Shown here: one piece after another, positions 25,350 to 34,631 of the stretch
Numbering within the stretch: the first letter of the stretch is position 1
Layout of the letters: the number at the start of each line of letters is the position of its first letter
Assembly: GCF_001519075.1 (NCBI RefSeq)
Contig: NZ_KQ954244.1
Location: 947,934-1,011,933, forward strand
DNA length: 64,000 nucleotides
Source of the DNA: Novosphingobium fuchskuhlense
GTDB lineage: Bacteria; Pseudomonadota; Alphaproteobacteria; Sphingomonadales; Sphingomonadaceae
Direction: 5' to 3'
The notes under the pieces: generated by a model
Told to the model about the DNA's origin: nothing
Databases searched by the model: none
What the model saw: the letters and a program-made list of their open reading frames with translations, nothing else
Translations under genes and position numbers: made by a program

Positions 25350-26444
25350 TCAGCGCGCAGTCATCGTGCTGCGCACCAGCCGGCCAAGCAGCGGAAACAG
25401 TCCGGCGTAGCTCGAACGGGTGTAGGTCGAGCCCGTACCGAGTTCTGCGGTCAGCCGCCTGTGCGCCTCGCCCAGCGCGTGATAGGGCACGCTTGGCAGC
25501 AGGTGGTGCAGCGCGTGATAACGCAAGCCGACGGGCGCCCAGAGCACGGTCAGCCAGCCGGGCGGCGGCACATTGACCGAATCGAGATACTGCCCCGTCA
25601 CCGTCATCGTCTCGCCCTCGTTCTCCCACAGGTGGGCCACGAGCGTGCGCGCCTGGTTGAGCACGGCGCCCATCGCGATCACGGCAATGCCGATCAGCAG
25701 CGGCCGCCAGCCATGCGCGCTCGACCAGCCGAGCAGGAACCACGCCCAGGCCGAAGCGCCGGCTTCCTGCCAGAACACCATCCGCGCGAAGTCACCCTCC
25801 GGCGGGCGGCGCTGGAACGAAGGGTTGATCGCCAGCGCCGAGGCACGCGCCCAGACCAGCCGACGCAGCGGCGGGATCACCGCGCCCAGCGGCACCAGCA
25901 CCGCCGAACGCACCAGCAGCGCCACGGGCAGCAGCAGCGCGGTCAGCAGGAAGACCGGCAACGACCATGGCTTCATCAGCGCGAGCGGCAGATACTCGGG
26001 GTCCTCCACCGTGCCATAGCGGGTGCGCGCGTGATGCAGCGGGTGCACACCTTCATACATGAACGAGGGCGTGAGCATCGGAATGCCGACGAGCAGGTTC
26101 CACACGAAGCGGAAGCCCGGCAGCGCATTGCGGTGGATGTGCGAAAGCTCGTGGATGAACAGCAGCGCACGGTAGAACGCGAGGGCGGACAGCACGCCGC
26201 AGGCGGCTGCGAGCAACGCGTTTGTGGCAAGGATCGCGCCCGCCAGCGCGGCATAGCCGGTGAAGGCGGAGGCCAGCATGTCCGGCCAGAAGATCGCGGG
26301 GCGGGCCTCGCCCAGATCGCGGGTCAGCTCCACCGCAGCGCGCAGCATCGCCTTGTCGTCCGGCGTGCGCGCGAGGATCGCGGCATCGCCGGGCGCGGCG
26401 GCCAGCGGCTGCGGAGCCTTTTCGAGCGAGGTGGAGGCGGGCAT
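25350..26444 (-). CDS. Fatty acid desaturase family membrane protein
   Basis: A 364-residue integral-membrane di-iron enzyme. The three histidine boxes are present: HELSHIH near residue 110, HPLHHAR near 145, and YHALHHLLPSVPYH near 310. Between them are two pairs of hydrophobic segments. Members introduce double bonds or hydroxyls into acyl chains or act on carotenoids or sphingolipids; the exact substrate is not clear. The ATG at 26444 starts the conserved protein; a longer frame to 26645 would run through the promoter of the divergent gene. Divergent from the acetyltransferase-like gene with a 133-base gap. Confidence 0.85.
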   Translation of the reverse strand: MPASTSLEKAPQPLAAAPGDAAILARTPDDKAMLRAAVELTRDLGEARPAIFWPDMLASAFTGYAALAGAILATNALLAAACGVLSALAFYRALLFIHELSHIHRNALPGFRFVWNLLVGIPMLTPSFMYEGVHPLHHARTRYGTVEDPEYLPLALMKPWSLPVFLLTALLLPVALLVRSAVLVPLGAVIPPLRRLVWARASALAINPSFQRRPPEGDFARMVFWQEAGASAWAWFLLGWSSAHGWRPLLIGIAVIAMGAVLNQARTLVAHLWENEGETMTVTGQYLDSVNVPPPGWLTVLWAPVGLRYHALHHLLPSVPYHALGEAHRRLTAELGTGSTYTRSSYAGLFPLLGRLVRSTMTAR

Positions 26445-26577
26445 GCGACTGTTCCTGTTTGACCTGAGGCGGCTTGTCCAGAGACCCTTTGAGACGTGTC
26501 CGGCTTGACAATCCGGCCCGGGCCAACGCAGGCAAGCCCTGCATTTTTCCCGAATACTTCCAAACAAAGGCAAGATC

Positions 26578-27750
26578 GTGGCCGGAACCCCAGACAGCAG
26601 CGGCGAAGTAGTCATCACCCCGGTATCCGGCAAGGCCGATCGCACTGCCTTTGTGGACTATGCCTACCGCATCAATGCCGGTGATCCCGCATGGGTGCCG
26701 CCGCTCCGGATGGAAGCGATCGAACTCGTCACCCCGGGCAAGAACCCGTTCTTCGAACACGCCGACGTCCAGCTCTTCCTCGCCCGGCGCGGCGGCAGGA
26801 TCGTCGGGCGCATATCGGCGCATATCGACCGCCTCGCGGTTGCCATGGACCCGGCGCAGGGCATGGGGCCAGGCACCGGCAACTGGGGCCTGCTCGAGGC
26901 AGAGGACCAGGCCGCGGCCCATGCGTTGATTGCCCGCGCCGAGGCGTGGCTGCGCGAAAAGGGCATGACCCGCGTGCTTGCGCCGATCTCGATGTCGATC
27001 TGGGAAGAGCCGGGGCAGCTCGTGCGCGGCTTCGAACAATCGCCGACCGTGATGATGGGCCACCAGAGCAAGCGCTATCCGGCCTACATCGAGGCGATGG
27101 GCTACACCCCGGCGAAGTCGCTGCTCACTTACGAGCTCGATATCAGCAAGGAATTCCCGCCGCTGATCCAGCGCATCGTTGCATCGGGCGAGAAGAACCC
27201 GCGCATCCGCATTCGCGGCGTCGACAAGAGCAGGTTCGATGCAGAGGCAAAGCTGATCCTCGACATCCTCAACGATGCGTGGTCGGACAACTGGGGCTTC
27301 GTCCCCTTCACCGATACCGAGATCGCCTATGCCGGCAAGAAGTTCAAACCGATCGTGCGCGAGGATCTCATCATGGTCGCCGAATATGACGGCGAGCCGG
27401 TCGCTTTCATGATGACGCTGCCCGACCTCAACGAAGTGCTGAAACATATGGGCGGCTCGCTCTTCCCGTTCAACTGGGCCAAGCTGCTCCTGTGGCTGCG
27501 CAACCCCCGCGTACGAACGATGCGTGTGCCGCTGATGGGTGTGCGCAAGCGGCTTCAGGCCTCGCGACTTGCCAGCCAGCTTGCCTTCATGATGATCGAA
27601 TACATCCGCCGCAATTCGGTGACGCGCTATGGTTCGACGCGCGGCGAGATCGGCTGGATCCTCGATGACAACCAGGGGATGGTCGCCATCGCTGATGCCA
27701 TCGATAGCAAGGTCAACAAGGAATACGTGATCTACGGCAAGGGGCTTTAA
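26578..27750 (+). CDS. GNAT-like acyltransferase of unknown substrate
   Basis: A 390-residue protein starting at GTG. The central and C-terminal parts look like an acyl-CoA N-acyltransferase fold: KARRGG-type strand LFLARRGGRIVGRISAHIDRLA near residue 70, the helix HALIARAEAWLREKGMTRVLAPISMS near 120, and IMVAEYDGEPVAFMMTLPDLNEVL near 270. The size and the pair of GNAT-like halves suggest a duplicated domain. I do not recognise a named member. It is divergent from the desaturase, so a role in lipid or sphingolipid modification is possible but unproven. A hairpin terminator follows. Confidence 0.7.
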   Translation: MAGTPDSSGEVVITPVSGKADRTAFVDYAYRINAGDPAWVPPLRMEAIELVTPGKNPFFEHADVQLFLARRGGRIVGRISAHIDRLAVAMDPAQGMGPGTGNWGLLEAEDQAAAHALIARAEAWLREKGMTRVLAPISMSIWEEPGQLVRGFEQSPTVMMGHQSKRYPAYIEAMGYTPAKSLLTYELDISKEFPPLIQRIVASGEKNPRIRIRGVDKSRFDAEAKLILDILNDAWSDNWGFVPFTDTEIAYAGKKFKPIVREDLIMVAEYDGEPVAFMMTLPDLNEVLKHMGGSLFPFNWAKLLLWLRNPRVRTMRVPLMGVRKRLQASRLASQLAFMMIEYIRRNSVTRYGSTRGEIGWILDDNQGMVAIADAIDSKVNKEYVIYGKGL

Positions 27751-27798
27751 GCGAACCTTGCCGGTTCGGTCATGGCGGAGGAGCTGGCCGGTACCGCA

Positions 27799-27824
27799 CC
27801 AAGCGCGCTCTTTCGCGCGCTTGG
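27799..27824 (+). terminator. Hairpin terminator after the acetyltransferase-like gene
   Basis: A perfect nine-base stem CCAAGCGCG / CGCGCTTGG with the loop CTCTTTCG, about 50 bases after the stop at 27750 and before the AI-2E family gene. It lacks a T run, so efficiency is uncertain. Confidence 0.5.
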
Positions 27825-27876
27825 CCGAAGAGACGCCTTGATCCCGCCACACGCGGGGTCCAGATAACGGCCCGAG

Positions 27877-29025
27877 ATGGCCGATATGCCCGATCCCGAT
27901 CTTGAAACTGCTGCCGCGGTGCCCCGCCTGCCCGATGAATGGGCGGGCGATACGCGCGAGCGGCTGCAATCGGCGATCCTGCTGCTCCTCATGGCCGGGC
28001 TGTTCCTCGCGCTGCCGTTCGTACTCTCCATCGGTTCGGTGGTGTTTCTGCCGCCCGTCACGGCGCTCGTCTTCACGATCATCCTCGCTCCGCTGGCCGA
28101 CCGGCTGAGCCGTATCGGCCTGCCCGGCATGCTGGCCTCGCTGCTTGCCATTCTCATCATGGCAGGCGGGATCGTCGCAGCGCTCGGGCTGATCCTTCAG
28201 CCGGCTTTCGCGATGGTCGATCAGGTGCCGGACATGCTGGCTGTCGTCAGCCGCCGGTTCGCCGAATGGCGCGGCAATCTGGCGTGGATCAACGATTTCA
28301 ACCGCCAGCTCGCCCGTCTCATGGGCCACAGCCCGCGCGAGGTCGTGCTGGCCAGCCCCTCGGTGATCGAACAGGTCGCCTTCGCGACCCCGAGCGTGGT
28401 CCTCGAAGTGCTCGTCACCCTGCTGATGACGTTCTTTATGATCGAGACGCGCCTGCGCGTGCAGCGCCGCCTTGCGCAGAGCGCCCACAGCGCGAATGCC
28501 TCGGTGCGCATCGCCCGCGTCATGCGCGATGTGCAGGACCGGGTGGCGGGCTACCTACTCACTGTCGCGCTGATAAACCTCGGCATCGGCGTGATCGTCG
28601 CGGGCGGCGCCTATGCCTTCGGGCTCAGTGCGCCGATCATGTGGGGCGGCCTCGCCTTCGTGTTCAATTTCCTGCCCTACATCGGCCCGCTTGCGATGAT
28701 GGCGCTGCTGGGGCTGGTCGGGCTCGGAACGGCCAGCTCGGTGTCCGTGGGCTTCGTGCCGATGCTGGCCTTCCTCGGCCTTCACGCGATCGAGGCAAAC
28801 TTCGTGACGCCCGCCATCCTCGGCGCCCGCCTCACGGTAAGCCCGGTCGCGATCCTCGTTGCGATCAGCTTCTTCTCGTGGATCTGGGGCGTGCCCGGCG
28901 CGCTCCTGTCGGTGCCGATCCTGCTGATCATCGAGGCGATGCTCGACAATCTCGGGCGGCCCAACGTGATCGGCTTCCTGCTGGGCGAGCCGCTTTTCCG
29001 GCCCGGATCGGGGCTCAGCCGCTAG
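27877..29025 (+). CDS. AI-2E family transporter (PerM/YdiK-like permease)
   Basis: A 382-residue membrane protein of the AI-2E transporter (UPF0118) family. It shows the family's seven to eight membrane segments: paired helices near residues 25-60, another near 70-95, a long extramembrane loop (about 100-170), then VLEVLVTLLMTFFMIETR and the C-terminal group with LSAPIMWGGLAFVFNFLPYIGPLAMM. The NFLPYIGP motif is diagnostic. The family includes exporters of signalling molecules and Na+/H+ antiporters, so the substrate is open. It is convergent with the symporter gene across a long inverted-repeat element. Confidence 0.87.
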   Translation: MADMPDPDLETAAAVPRLPDEWAGDTRERLQSAILLLLMAGLFLALPFVLSIGSVVFLPPVTALVFTIILAPLADRLSRIGLPGMLASLLAILIMAGGIVAALGLILQPAFAMVDQVPDMLAVVSRRFAEWRGNLAWINDFNRQLARLMGHSPREVVLASPSVIEQVAFATPSVVLEVLVTLLMTFFMIETRLRVQRRLAQSAHSANASVRIARVMRDVQDRVAGYLLTVALINLGIGVIVAGGAYAFGLSAPIMWGGLAFVFNFLPYIGPLAMMALLGLVGLGTASSVSVGFVPMLAFLGLHAIEANFVTPAILGARLTVSPVAILVAISFFSWIWGVPGALLSVPILLIIEAMLDNLGRPNVIGFLLGEPLFRPGSGLSR

Positions 29026-29040
29026 CCGGTTCCGGTCAGA

Positions 29041-29171
29041 GTCTGTTCCATTTGCGTGGAAGCGGTACCAGCCCACTCCCCGCCCGGCCACCCGAGGGAA
29101 TTGTACGCTATGGATGGCCGGGCGGGGGAGTCGGCTGGTGCCGCAACCGTTTCAGTGTAACTGAAACAGAC
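29041..29171. repeat. Long imperfect inverted repeat (MITE-like or bidirectional terminator)
   Basis: Left arm 29041-29090 and right arm 29115-29171 are near-complementary over about 50 bases. The inner part pairs GCCCGGCCA with TGGCCGGGC and continues through ACTCCCC and CACCAGC. The outer ends read GTCTGTT and AACAGAC. Each arm holds its own small hairpin (TTCCA..TGGAA and GTTTCAG..CTGAAAC). The loop is about 24 bases. It fills the gap between two convergent genes and its right end meets the symporter stop codon. Confidence 0.7.
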
Positions 29172-29172
29172 C

Positions 29173-30504
29173 CTAGCTCGGCCGGTCGCGGCGGTCCACC
29201 GCCGCGGTCACGGCCACATCGCAGGTCACATTGCCCAAGGTGCGCATCAGATCGGGCAACACTTCCACCGCCACCAGCAGCGCCAGCGGCGCCACCGGCA
29301 CACCCATGGCAATCGCGATGGGGCCGACCGAGGCGATGAAGCTGATCGTGCCGGGCAGGCTGACCGAGCTCAGCGAAACGAGGATCGCCATGATCCATCC
29401 CGAAGCAAGCATCGCGGGCGAAAGCGGCACCCCGTACCACTTCGCCACATAGACCACGACCGCCAGGTTCATCGCCGGGCTTGTAGCGCGGAACAGCGCG
29501 ACCGCCAGCGGCATGACGAATTCGGAGGTCGCAGGCCGCACATCGAGCTTGCTGCACGCCCCCAGCATCGCCGGCAGCGAGGCGAGCGAGGACTGGGTGG
29601 AGAGCGCGAAGACCTGAACCGGCACCATCGCCCGCGCGAAAGCGAGCGGCGAAAGCCGCGCGAGCAGCACCGCGACGAGGTAGCCGATCAGCAGGATCGC
29701 CGAACCGGTCAGGATTACCACCAGCACATAGTGCGCCAGCGCGCCGATGGCGGCAGAGCCGGTCTTGGCCGCTACCGTCAGGCTCAAGGCCAGCACGCCG
29801 ACCGGCGCAGCGGCGAGCACCCAGCCGATCACCACCAGCATGGCCGAAGCAATCGCGGCGAAGAACGTCGCGAGCATCGCGCGCTGCCGCGCCTCGATCC
29901 GCGTGCTGGCGAGCGCGAAGACCGCGACGAACAGGATCATCGGCAGCATGCGATCATTCGCCGCCGCGTCGATCACATTGGTCGGCACGATGGCCTTCAA
30001 GTATTCCGCCATGCCCGGCAGCGGTCCCGAAGGCGGCGCGGCCAGCGTGGCCCGCAGGGCCGCCCCCGCCGCGCCCGGGATCGGCATCAAGGTTAGCAGG
30101 AAAGGTGTCAGCGTCAGCGCGATCAGCGCGCTCAGCCCCAGCACCAACAGAAACAGGCCCAGGCTGCGCCGCGCCAGCGCGCCCGCATTGGCGGTGGCGA
30201 CGACCTGCACCGTGCCGGTAAACAGCAGCGCCGCCACCAGCGGCACGATGGTCGCCTGCAAGGCTCGCAGCCACAGATCGCCAACCGATTCGGACACCAT
30301 CAGCACGGCGGGAAGCGCTTGCGGCACCAGCAGTGCCAGCGCGAGGCCGCCGCCCAGCCCCAGCGCGAGCGAGGCAAAGGTCCACGAAGCGGGCACTTGC
30401 GCGATCGGCGGTAGCACGAAGCCCCTCGGGGCATCGTGCATCGCATCTAGGCTGGCATCGACCGGGGCATCACCCGATGAAGTATCGTTAATCAGCTGGT
30501 TCAT
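29173..30504 (-). CDS. Dicarboxylate/amino acid:cation symporter (DAACS/GltP family)
   Basis: A 443-residue secondary transporter of the DctA/GltP family, which takes up C4-dicarboxylates or acidic amino acids with H+ or Na+. Family signatures include the hairpin-1 serine-rich motif as [22 protein letters not shown] near residue 310. A segment like [16 protein letters not shown] (TM7 region) follows, then [24 protein letters not shown] (hairpin 2) near 385. About 45 N-terminal residues precede the first helix. It is divergent from glmM by 80 bases. Substrate choice cannot be settled from the sequence. Confidence 0.88.
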   Translation of the reverse strand: MNQLINDTSSGDAPVDASLDAMHDAPRGFVLPPIAQVPASWTFASLALGLGGGLALALLVPQALPAVLMVSESVGDLWLRALQATIVPLVAALLFTGTVQVVATANAGALARRSLGLFLLVLGLSALIALTLTPFLLTLMPIPGAAGAALRATLAAPPSGPLPGMAEYLKAIVPTNVIDAAANDRMLPMILFVAVFALASTRIEARQRAMLATFFAAIASAMLVVIGWVLAAAPVGVLALSLTVAAKTGSAAIGALAHYVLVVILTGSAILLIGYLVAVLLARLSPLAFARAMVPVQVFALSTQSSLASLPAMLGACSKLDVRPATSEFVMPLAVALFRATSPAMNLAVVVYVAKWYGVPLSPAMLASGWIMAILVSLSSVSLPGTISFIASVGPIAIAMGVPVAPLALLVAVEVLPDLMRTLGNVTCDVAVTAAVDRRDRPS

Positions 30505-30584
30505 CGGGCGGTGACATTAAGCGTGTAGGGGCATATGGCAATCCGCGCCGCGCAGGCGCACCGCAAAGGGACTTGTTTCAGGCA

Positions 30585-31922
30585 ATGGCACGCAAATTCT
30601 TCGGCACTGACGGGATCCGGGGCCGGACCAACGCCGGTGTAATGACGGCAGCAACCGCAATGAAGGTGGGTCAGGCCGCCGGCACCTACTTCCTGCGCGG
30701 CGATCACCGCCACCGCGTGGTGATCGGCAAGGACACGCGCCTTTCCGGCTACATGCTGGAAAACGCGATGACGGCCGGGTTCACCAGCGTGGGCATGGAC
30801 GTGGTCTTGCTCGGGCCGATGCCCACGCCCGCCGTCGCCCTCCTCACGCGCGAGATGCGCGCCGATGTCGGCGTGATGATCTCGGCCAGCCACAACCCGT
30901 TCGAGGACAACGGCATCAAGCTGTTCGGCCCCGACGGTTTCAAACTTTCGGACGAGGACGAACTCGCGATCGAGGCCATGCTCGAGCAGGATCTGCCTCT
31001 CGCGGATGCGAACGACGTGGGCCGTGCCCGCCGCATCGAGGATGCGCGCGGCCGCTATATCCATGCGGTCAAGGCCTCGCTCCCCCATAACGTGCGGCTC
31101 GATGGGCTGCGCATCGTGGTCGATTGCGCCAATGGCGCGGCCTACCACGTCGCACCCTCCGCCTTGTGGGAACTCGGCGCGGAAGTGATCGCCATTGGCG
31201 TCGAGCCCAATGGCAAGAACATCAACGCCGGGGTCGGCTCGACCCACCTCGATGCGCTGAAAGCCCGCGTGCGCGAAGTGCGAGCCGATATCGGCATCGC
31301 GCTCGATGGGGATGCGGACCGGCTGATCGTGGTCGACGAGAAGGGCCAGACGGTCGACGGCGACCAGATCATGGCGCTGATCGGCGGGCGGCTCCATGCA
31401 GCCGGCGCGCTGCGCGGCGGCGGTGTGGTCGCCACCGTTATGTCGAACCTCGGCCTCGAACGCTACCTCAATGGCCTCGGCCTCGAACTGGTGCGCGCCT
31501 CGGTGGGCGATCGCTACGTGCTCGAGAAGATGCGTGAAGGCGGCTACAATGTCGGCGGCGAGCAATCGGGCCACATGATCCTGACCGACCACGGCACCAC
31601 GGGCGACGGCACCGTGGCGGCGCTCCAGGTCCTCGCCGCGCTGGTCGCCTCGGGCAAGCCCGCGAGCGAGACGCTGCACCTGTTCGATCCGGTCCCGCAG
31701 CTGCTCAAGAACGTGCGCTTTGCCGGTGGAAAGCCGCTCGAGGCCGAAAGCGTCAAGACGGTGATCGCCGAGGCAGAGGCGCAGCTTTCTGGCAAGGGCC
31801 GCCTTGTCATCCGCCCCTCGGGCACCGAACCCGTGATCCGCGTGATGGCGGAAGGCGACGACGCCCGTGAAGTGGAGCAGGTGGTCGACAGGATCTGCGA
31901 CGCTGTGCGCAAGGCCGCCTGA
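30585..31922 (+). CDS. glmM: Phosphoglucosamine mutase GlmM
   Basis: A 445-residue enzyme converting glucosamine-6-phosphate to glucosamine-1-phosphate for peptidoglycan and LPS synthesis. Landmarks are [13 protein letters not shown] at the start, the phosphoserine loop [17 protein letters not shown] (Ser near 101), the metal loop LDGDADRL near 240, the sugar-binding GEQSGH near 325 and the phosphate-binding [12 protein letters not shown] near 410. The ATG at 30585 begins the conserved N-terminus; an in-frame TTG at 30573 is less likely. A DUF1272 gene and thiD follow closely and probably share its transcript. Confidence 0.96.
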   Translation: MARKFFGTDGIRGRTNAGVMTAATAMKVGQAAGTYFLRGDHRHRVVIGKDTRLSGYMLENAMTAGFTSVGMDVVLLGPMPTPAVALLTREMRADVGVMISASHNPFEDNGIKLFGPDGFKLSDEDELAIEAMLEQDLPLADANDVGRARRIEDARGRYIHAVKASLPHNVRLDGLRIVVDCANGAAYHVAPSALWELGAEVIAIGVEPNGKNINAGVGSTHLDALKARVREVRADIGIALDGDADRLIVVDEKGQTVDGDQIMALIGGRLHAAGALRGGGVVATVMSNLGLERYLNGLGLELVRASVGDRYVLEKMREGGYNVGGEQSGHMILTDHGTTGDGTVAALQVLAALVASGKPASETLHLFDPVPQLLKNVRFAGGKPLEAESVKTVIAEAEAQLSGKGRLVIRPSGTEPVIRVMAEGDDAREVEQVVDRICDAVRKAA

Positions 31923-31934
31923 GGAGATACTGCG

Positions 31935-32162
31935 ATGCTGGAAATGCGCCCCGATTGCGAACGTTGCGGCACCGATCTTCCGGCGGAGTCCCCCGGCGCC
32001 TTCATCTGCTCGTTCGAATGCACCTTCTGCGCCGAGTGCGCCGAGGCGCTCGACGATCGCTGCCCCAATTGCGGCGGCGAACTGATGGACCGCCCCAGCC
32101 GCGCCAAGGCGCTCCACGCGAAGTTTCCGCCGTCCAGCGAGCGGAAGTTCAAGACGAAATGA
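31935..32162 (+). CDS. Small cysteine-rich DUF1272 protein
   Basis: A 75-residue zinc-ribbon-like protein of the DUF1272 family. It has CERCGTDLP, FICSFECTFCAECAE and RCPNCGGEL, giving nine Cys that could bind two metal ions. It begins 12 bases after glmM with GGAG upstream. It ends in the start codon of thiD (ATGA). The family has no assigned function. The conserved tail (MDRPSRAKALHAKFPPSSER) is typical. Confidence 0.9.
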   Translation: MLEMRPDCERCGTDLPAESPGAFICSFECTFCAECAEALDDRCPNCGGELMDRPSRAKALHAKFPPSSERKFKTK

Positions 32163-32908
32163 CGCCGCCACCACGCGTGCTGTCCATCGCCGGTTCGGAT
32201 TCCGGCGGCGGTGCCGGCATCCAGGCTGACATCAAGACGATCACCATGCTCGGCGGCTATGCGATGACCGCCATCACCGCGCTGACAGCGCAGAACACCT
32301 GCGGTGTCACAATGGTCGAGGCCGCCAGCCCCGCGATGGTCGCCGCGCAGATCGATGCCTGCACCGGCGATCTCGGCGTCGATGCCGTGAAGATCGGTAT
32401 GCTGGGCTCGCCCGAAATCGCCGCCGTGGTGGCCGAGCGGCTTGAGCGGCTCGCCGTACCTGTCGTATTCGATCCGGTGATGATCGCTACCAGCGGCGCT
32501 ACGCTGGCAGACAACGCCACGATTGCCGCGTTCGAGCGGCTGATGCGAATCGCCACGCTGACGACGCCCAACGTGTCCGAACTCGCCGCGCTGGGCGGTG
32601 AGGCGGCGCTGCGCGCGCGCGGCATCGCCTGGTTGGGCAAGGGCGGCGATGCGCAAGGGCCGGACGTCACCGACCGGCTGGCCGTGCCTGGCGAGGACGA
32701 CGTCGTATGGACTGCACCTCGCATCGTCACCCGCCACACCCACGGTACCGGCTGCACCCTTTCGAGCGCCATCGCCACCCATCTGGCGCGGGGGCTAACG
32801 CTTGCAGATGCCGTGGGCGAGGCCAGGCAGTTCGTGCGCGCAGCGCTGCTGGCCGCGCCCGGCTTCGGCGCCGGCCATGGCCCGTTGGGGCACTGCGCCG
32901 TACGCTAG
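32159..32908 (+). CDS. thiD: Hydroxymethylpyrimidine/phosphomethylpyrimidine kinase ThiD
   Basis: A 249-residue ribokinase-fold kinase of thiamine synthesis that phosphorylates HMP and HMP-P. The N-terminal signature VLSIAGSDSGGGAGIQADIKT, AVKIGMLGS, PVVFDPVMIATSG and the C-terminal anion hole THGTGCTLSSAIA are all present. The true start is the ATG overlapping the DUF1272 stop. The protein is slightly short in the region before GTGCT. Converges with the LOG-family gene, overlapping by four bases. Confidence 0.94.
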   Translation: MTPPPRVLSIAGSDSGGGAGIQADIKTITMLGGYAMTAITALTAQNTCGVTMVEAASPAMVAAQIDACTGDLGVDAVKIGMLGSPEIAAVVAERLERLAVPVVFDPVMIATSGATLADNATIAAFERLMRIATLTTPNVSELAALGGEAALRARGIAWLGKGGDAQGPDVTDRLAVPGEDDVVWTAPRIVTRHTHGTGCTLSSAIATHLARGLTLADAVGEARQFVRAALLAAPGFGAGHGPLGHCAVR

Positions 32909-33804
32909 GCCACATCCAGCCCGTAAAACGCGGTGATGTGGTCCCAGGCCTCTTCCGCCGTCTCCACGATATGGAAGAGGTCGAGGTCGCCGGGGCTGAT
33001 CACCCCTTCCTCGGCCAGCGCCGCGAAGTTCACCACCCGCCGCCAGAAGTCTCCGCCGAACAGCAGGATCGGGATCGGCTGCATCTTGCCCGTCTGCACC
33101 AGCGTCAGCAGCTCGAACAGCTCGTCGAAGGTGCCGAAGCCCCCCGGGAACGCCGCCACCGCCCGCGCGCGCAGCAGGAAATGCATCTTGCGCAGCGCGA
33201 AGTAGTGGAACTGGAACGAGAGGTGCGGCGTCACATAGGCATTGGGCGTGTGCTCGTGCCGCAGCGTGATGTTGAGCCCGATCGATTCCGCCCCCTCGTC
33301 CGCTGCGCCGCGATTGGCCGCCTCCATGATCGAAGGGCCGCCGCCCGAGCAGATCACGAAGTGGCGCTTGCCGTCCTCCACCACCGCGCTGCGGCTGGCG
33401 ATCTGCGCCAGCCTGCGCGCTTCCTCGTAATAGCGGGCCTTGGCAATCAGCCGCTCCGCGACCTTCTGCTTGTCCGGTGTCGTTGCGGCCGCGCGCACCG
33501 CATCCGCCTCCTCAGGCGAGGGTATGCGCGCCGAACCATACATCACCAGCGTCGAGCCGATCCCCGCCTCGTCGAGCAGCATCTCGGGCTTGAGCAGCTC
33601 GAGCTGGAAGCGGACCGGGCGGAGCTCCTCTCGCAGCAGGAAGTCGATATCGCGAAAGGCGAGCCGGTAGGCCGGATCCTGCTGCTGCGGGGTGACGTAT
33701 TCGTGGCTTTCGACAAAGCCGGCTTCCTGCTCGGCCTTGTAGAACTTGCGGCGCGAGAGCTCGTGGGCGATTTCGTCTTCGGTCATGGCCGAAAGGTGTC
33801 GCAA
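32905..33804 (-). CDS. LOG-family protein (TIGR00730-like, nucleotide phosphoribohydrolase family)
   Basis: A 299-residue Rossmann-fold protein of the LOG family, once called lysine decarboxylase. Diagnostic motifs are VICSGGGPSIMEAANRGA near residue 155 and AFPGGFGTFDELFELLT near 220 (PGGxGTxxE). Members release ribose-5-phosphate from nucleotides, either as cytokinin activators or PpnN-like regulators. The long N-terminal ~80 residues are extra compared with the short LOG enzymes and match a larger bacterial subgroup. The start may be 33804 or 33786. It is not clearly in an operon. Confidence 0.88.
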   Translation of the reverse strand: MRHLSAMTEDEIAHELSRRKFYKAEQEAGFVESHEYVTPQQQDPAYRLAFRDIDFLLREELRPVRFQLELLKPEMLLDEAGIGSTLVMYGSARIPSPEEADAVRAAATTPDKQKVAERLIAKARYYEEARRLAQIASRSAVVEDGKRHFVICSGGGPSIMEAANRGAADEGAESIGLNITLRHEHTPNAYVTPHLSFQFHYFALRKMHFLLRARAVAAFPGGFGTFDELFELLTLVQTGKMQPIPILLFGGDFWRRVVNFAALAEEGVISPGDLDLFHIVETAEEAWDHITAFYGLDVA

Positions 33805-34047
33805 GGGCTGCGCGAAACCGCAATGGGCGATGCCCGCGCATTAAGAATTTGCTACCCGCAGATGCGCCCGATGCGGTGCAATTAACGTGCTTTCGGTGGG
33901 CTGGCAGGCCGGAAATTCGGGCTGTCTCAAGCGCGCAGGCCTGCATTTTAGGGCGAATTTCACCATGATCGGTAACCCGGCCCTAACAAGAAGTTTCAAC
34001 ATACTCCGGGCCAATACTCAGGGGCTCCACACGAGAAGGACCCCACA

Positions 34048-34422
34048 ATGCCGCCAATCCGATCCCTGCCCCTTGCCCCTGCGCTTGTGATCGCCGCATC
34101 GCTGGCTGCAAGCGCCGCGCACGCTGAAGCGCGCCGCTCGGCGCAGAGCTTTCCCGCACCCCGCATGAGCCTGCCGGCCTTCTTTGCCATACCCCCGCGC
34201 GTGGCGACGCCGCTGCGCCCGAGCCATGAGGAGTCCATCCGCGCGTCACTTGACCAGCCGCGCAAGCCGGAACGGGAGAACAGCTCGAAGCCGGGCATCA
34301 AGGACCACGACCGGTTTGACAACCGTCGCTACGATAACGACCGCGAGGAATACGAGCGCGCCAAGGAACGTGCCGGCCATCATTTCGGCGGGCATGGCCG
34401 GGACGACAGCCCGGGCTGCTGA
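34048..34422 (+). CDS. Small secreted protein of unknown function
   Basis: A 124-residue protein with a clear signal peptide (PIRSLPLAPALVIAASLAASAAHAEA). The mature part is Pro/Arg-rich, then highly charged (RFDNRRYDNDREEYERAKERA) and ends HHFGGHGRDDSPGC. It has no recognisable domain. The His/Asp/Glu-rich tail might bind metal. It stands alone between the LOG gene and the broken integrase. The 243-base gap upstream holds no other gene that I can support. Confidence 0.65.
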   Translation: MPPIRSLPLAPALVIAASLAASAAHAEARRSAQSFPAPRMSLPAFFAIPPRVATPLRPSHEESIRASLDQPRKPERENSSKPGIKDHDRFDNRRYDNDREEYERAKERAGHHFGGHGRDDSPGC

Positions 34423-34631
34423 ACTGGCGGACCGGCCCATCCCGCCAACCCGAAGGTCCGGCAAGACCGAGCGGTGCCGAGGAATACCTGACCAAACGCG
34501 GCAGGACGGATCGCCCGCCTCTTTCAGCGCAGCACTTCTTGCCGGGTGTTGGAAAATGGATGCCCCGCGAGGACTATCACCTTCTTCCACCGACTTCCGC
34601 CACAAAATGTGGGGAAAGAAGTGGGGAAGCC

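Noticed and set aside
26053..28488. An 811-codon minus-strand frame crossing the desaturase, acetyltransferase and AI-2E genes
   Set aside because: It covers three well-supported genes and their promoters and encodes no recognisable domain.
31955..32158. Long upstream start for thiD
   Set aside because: The extension reads through the DUF1272 gene in another frame. The ThiD N-terminal motif begins right after the ATG at 32159.
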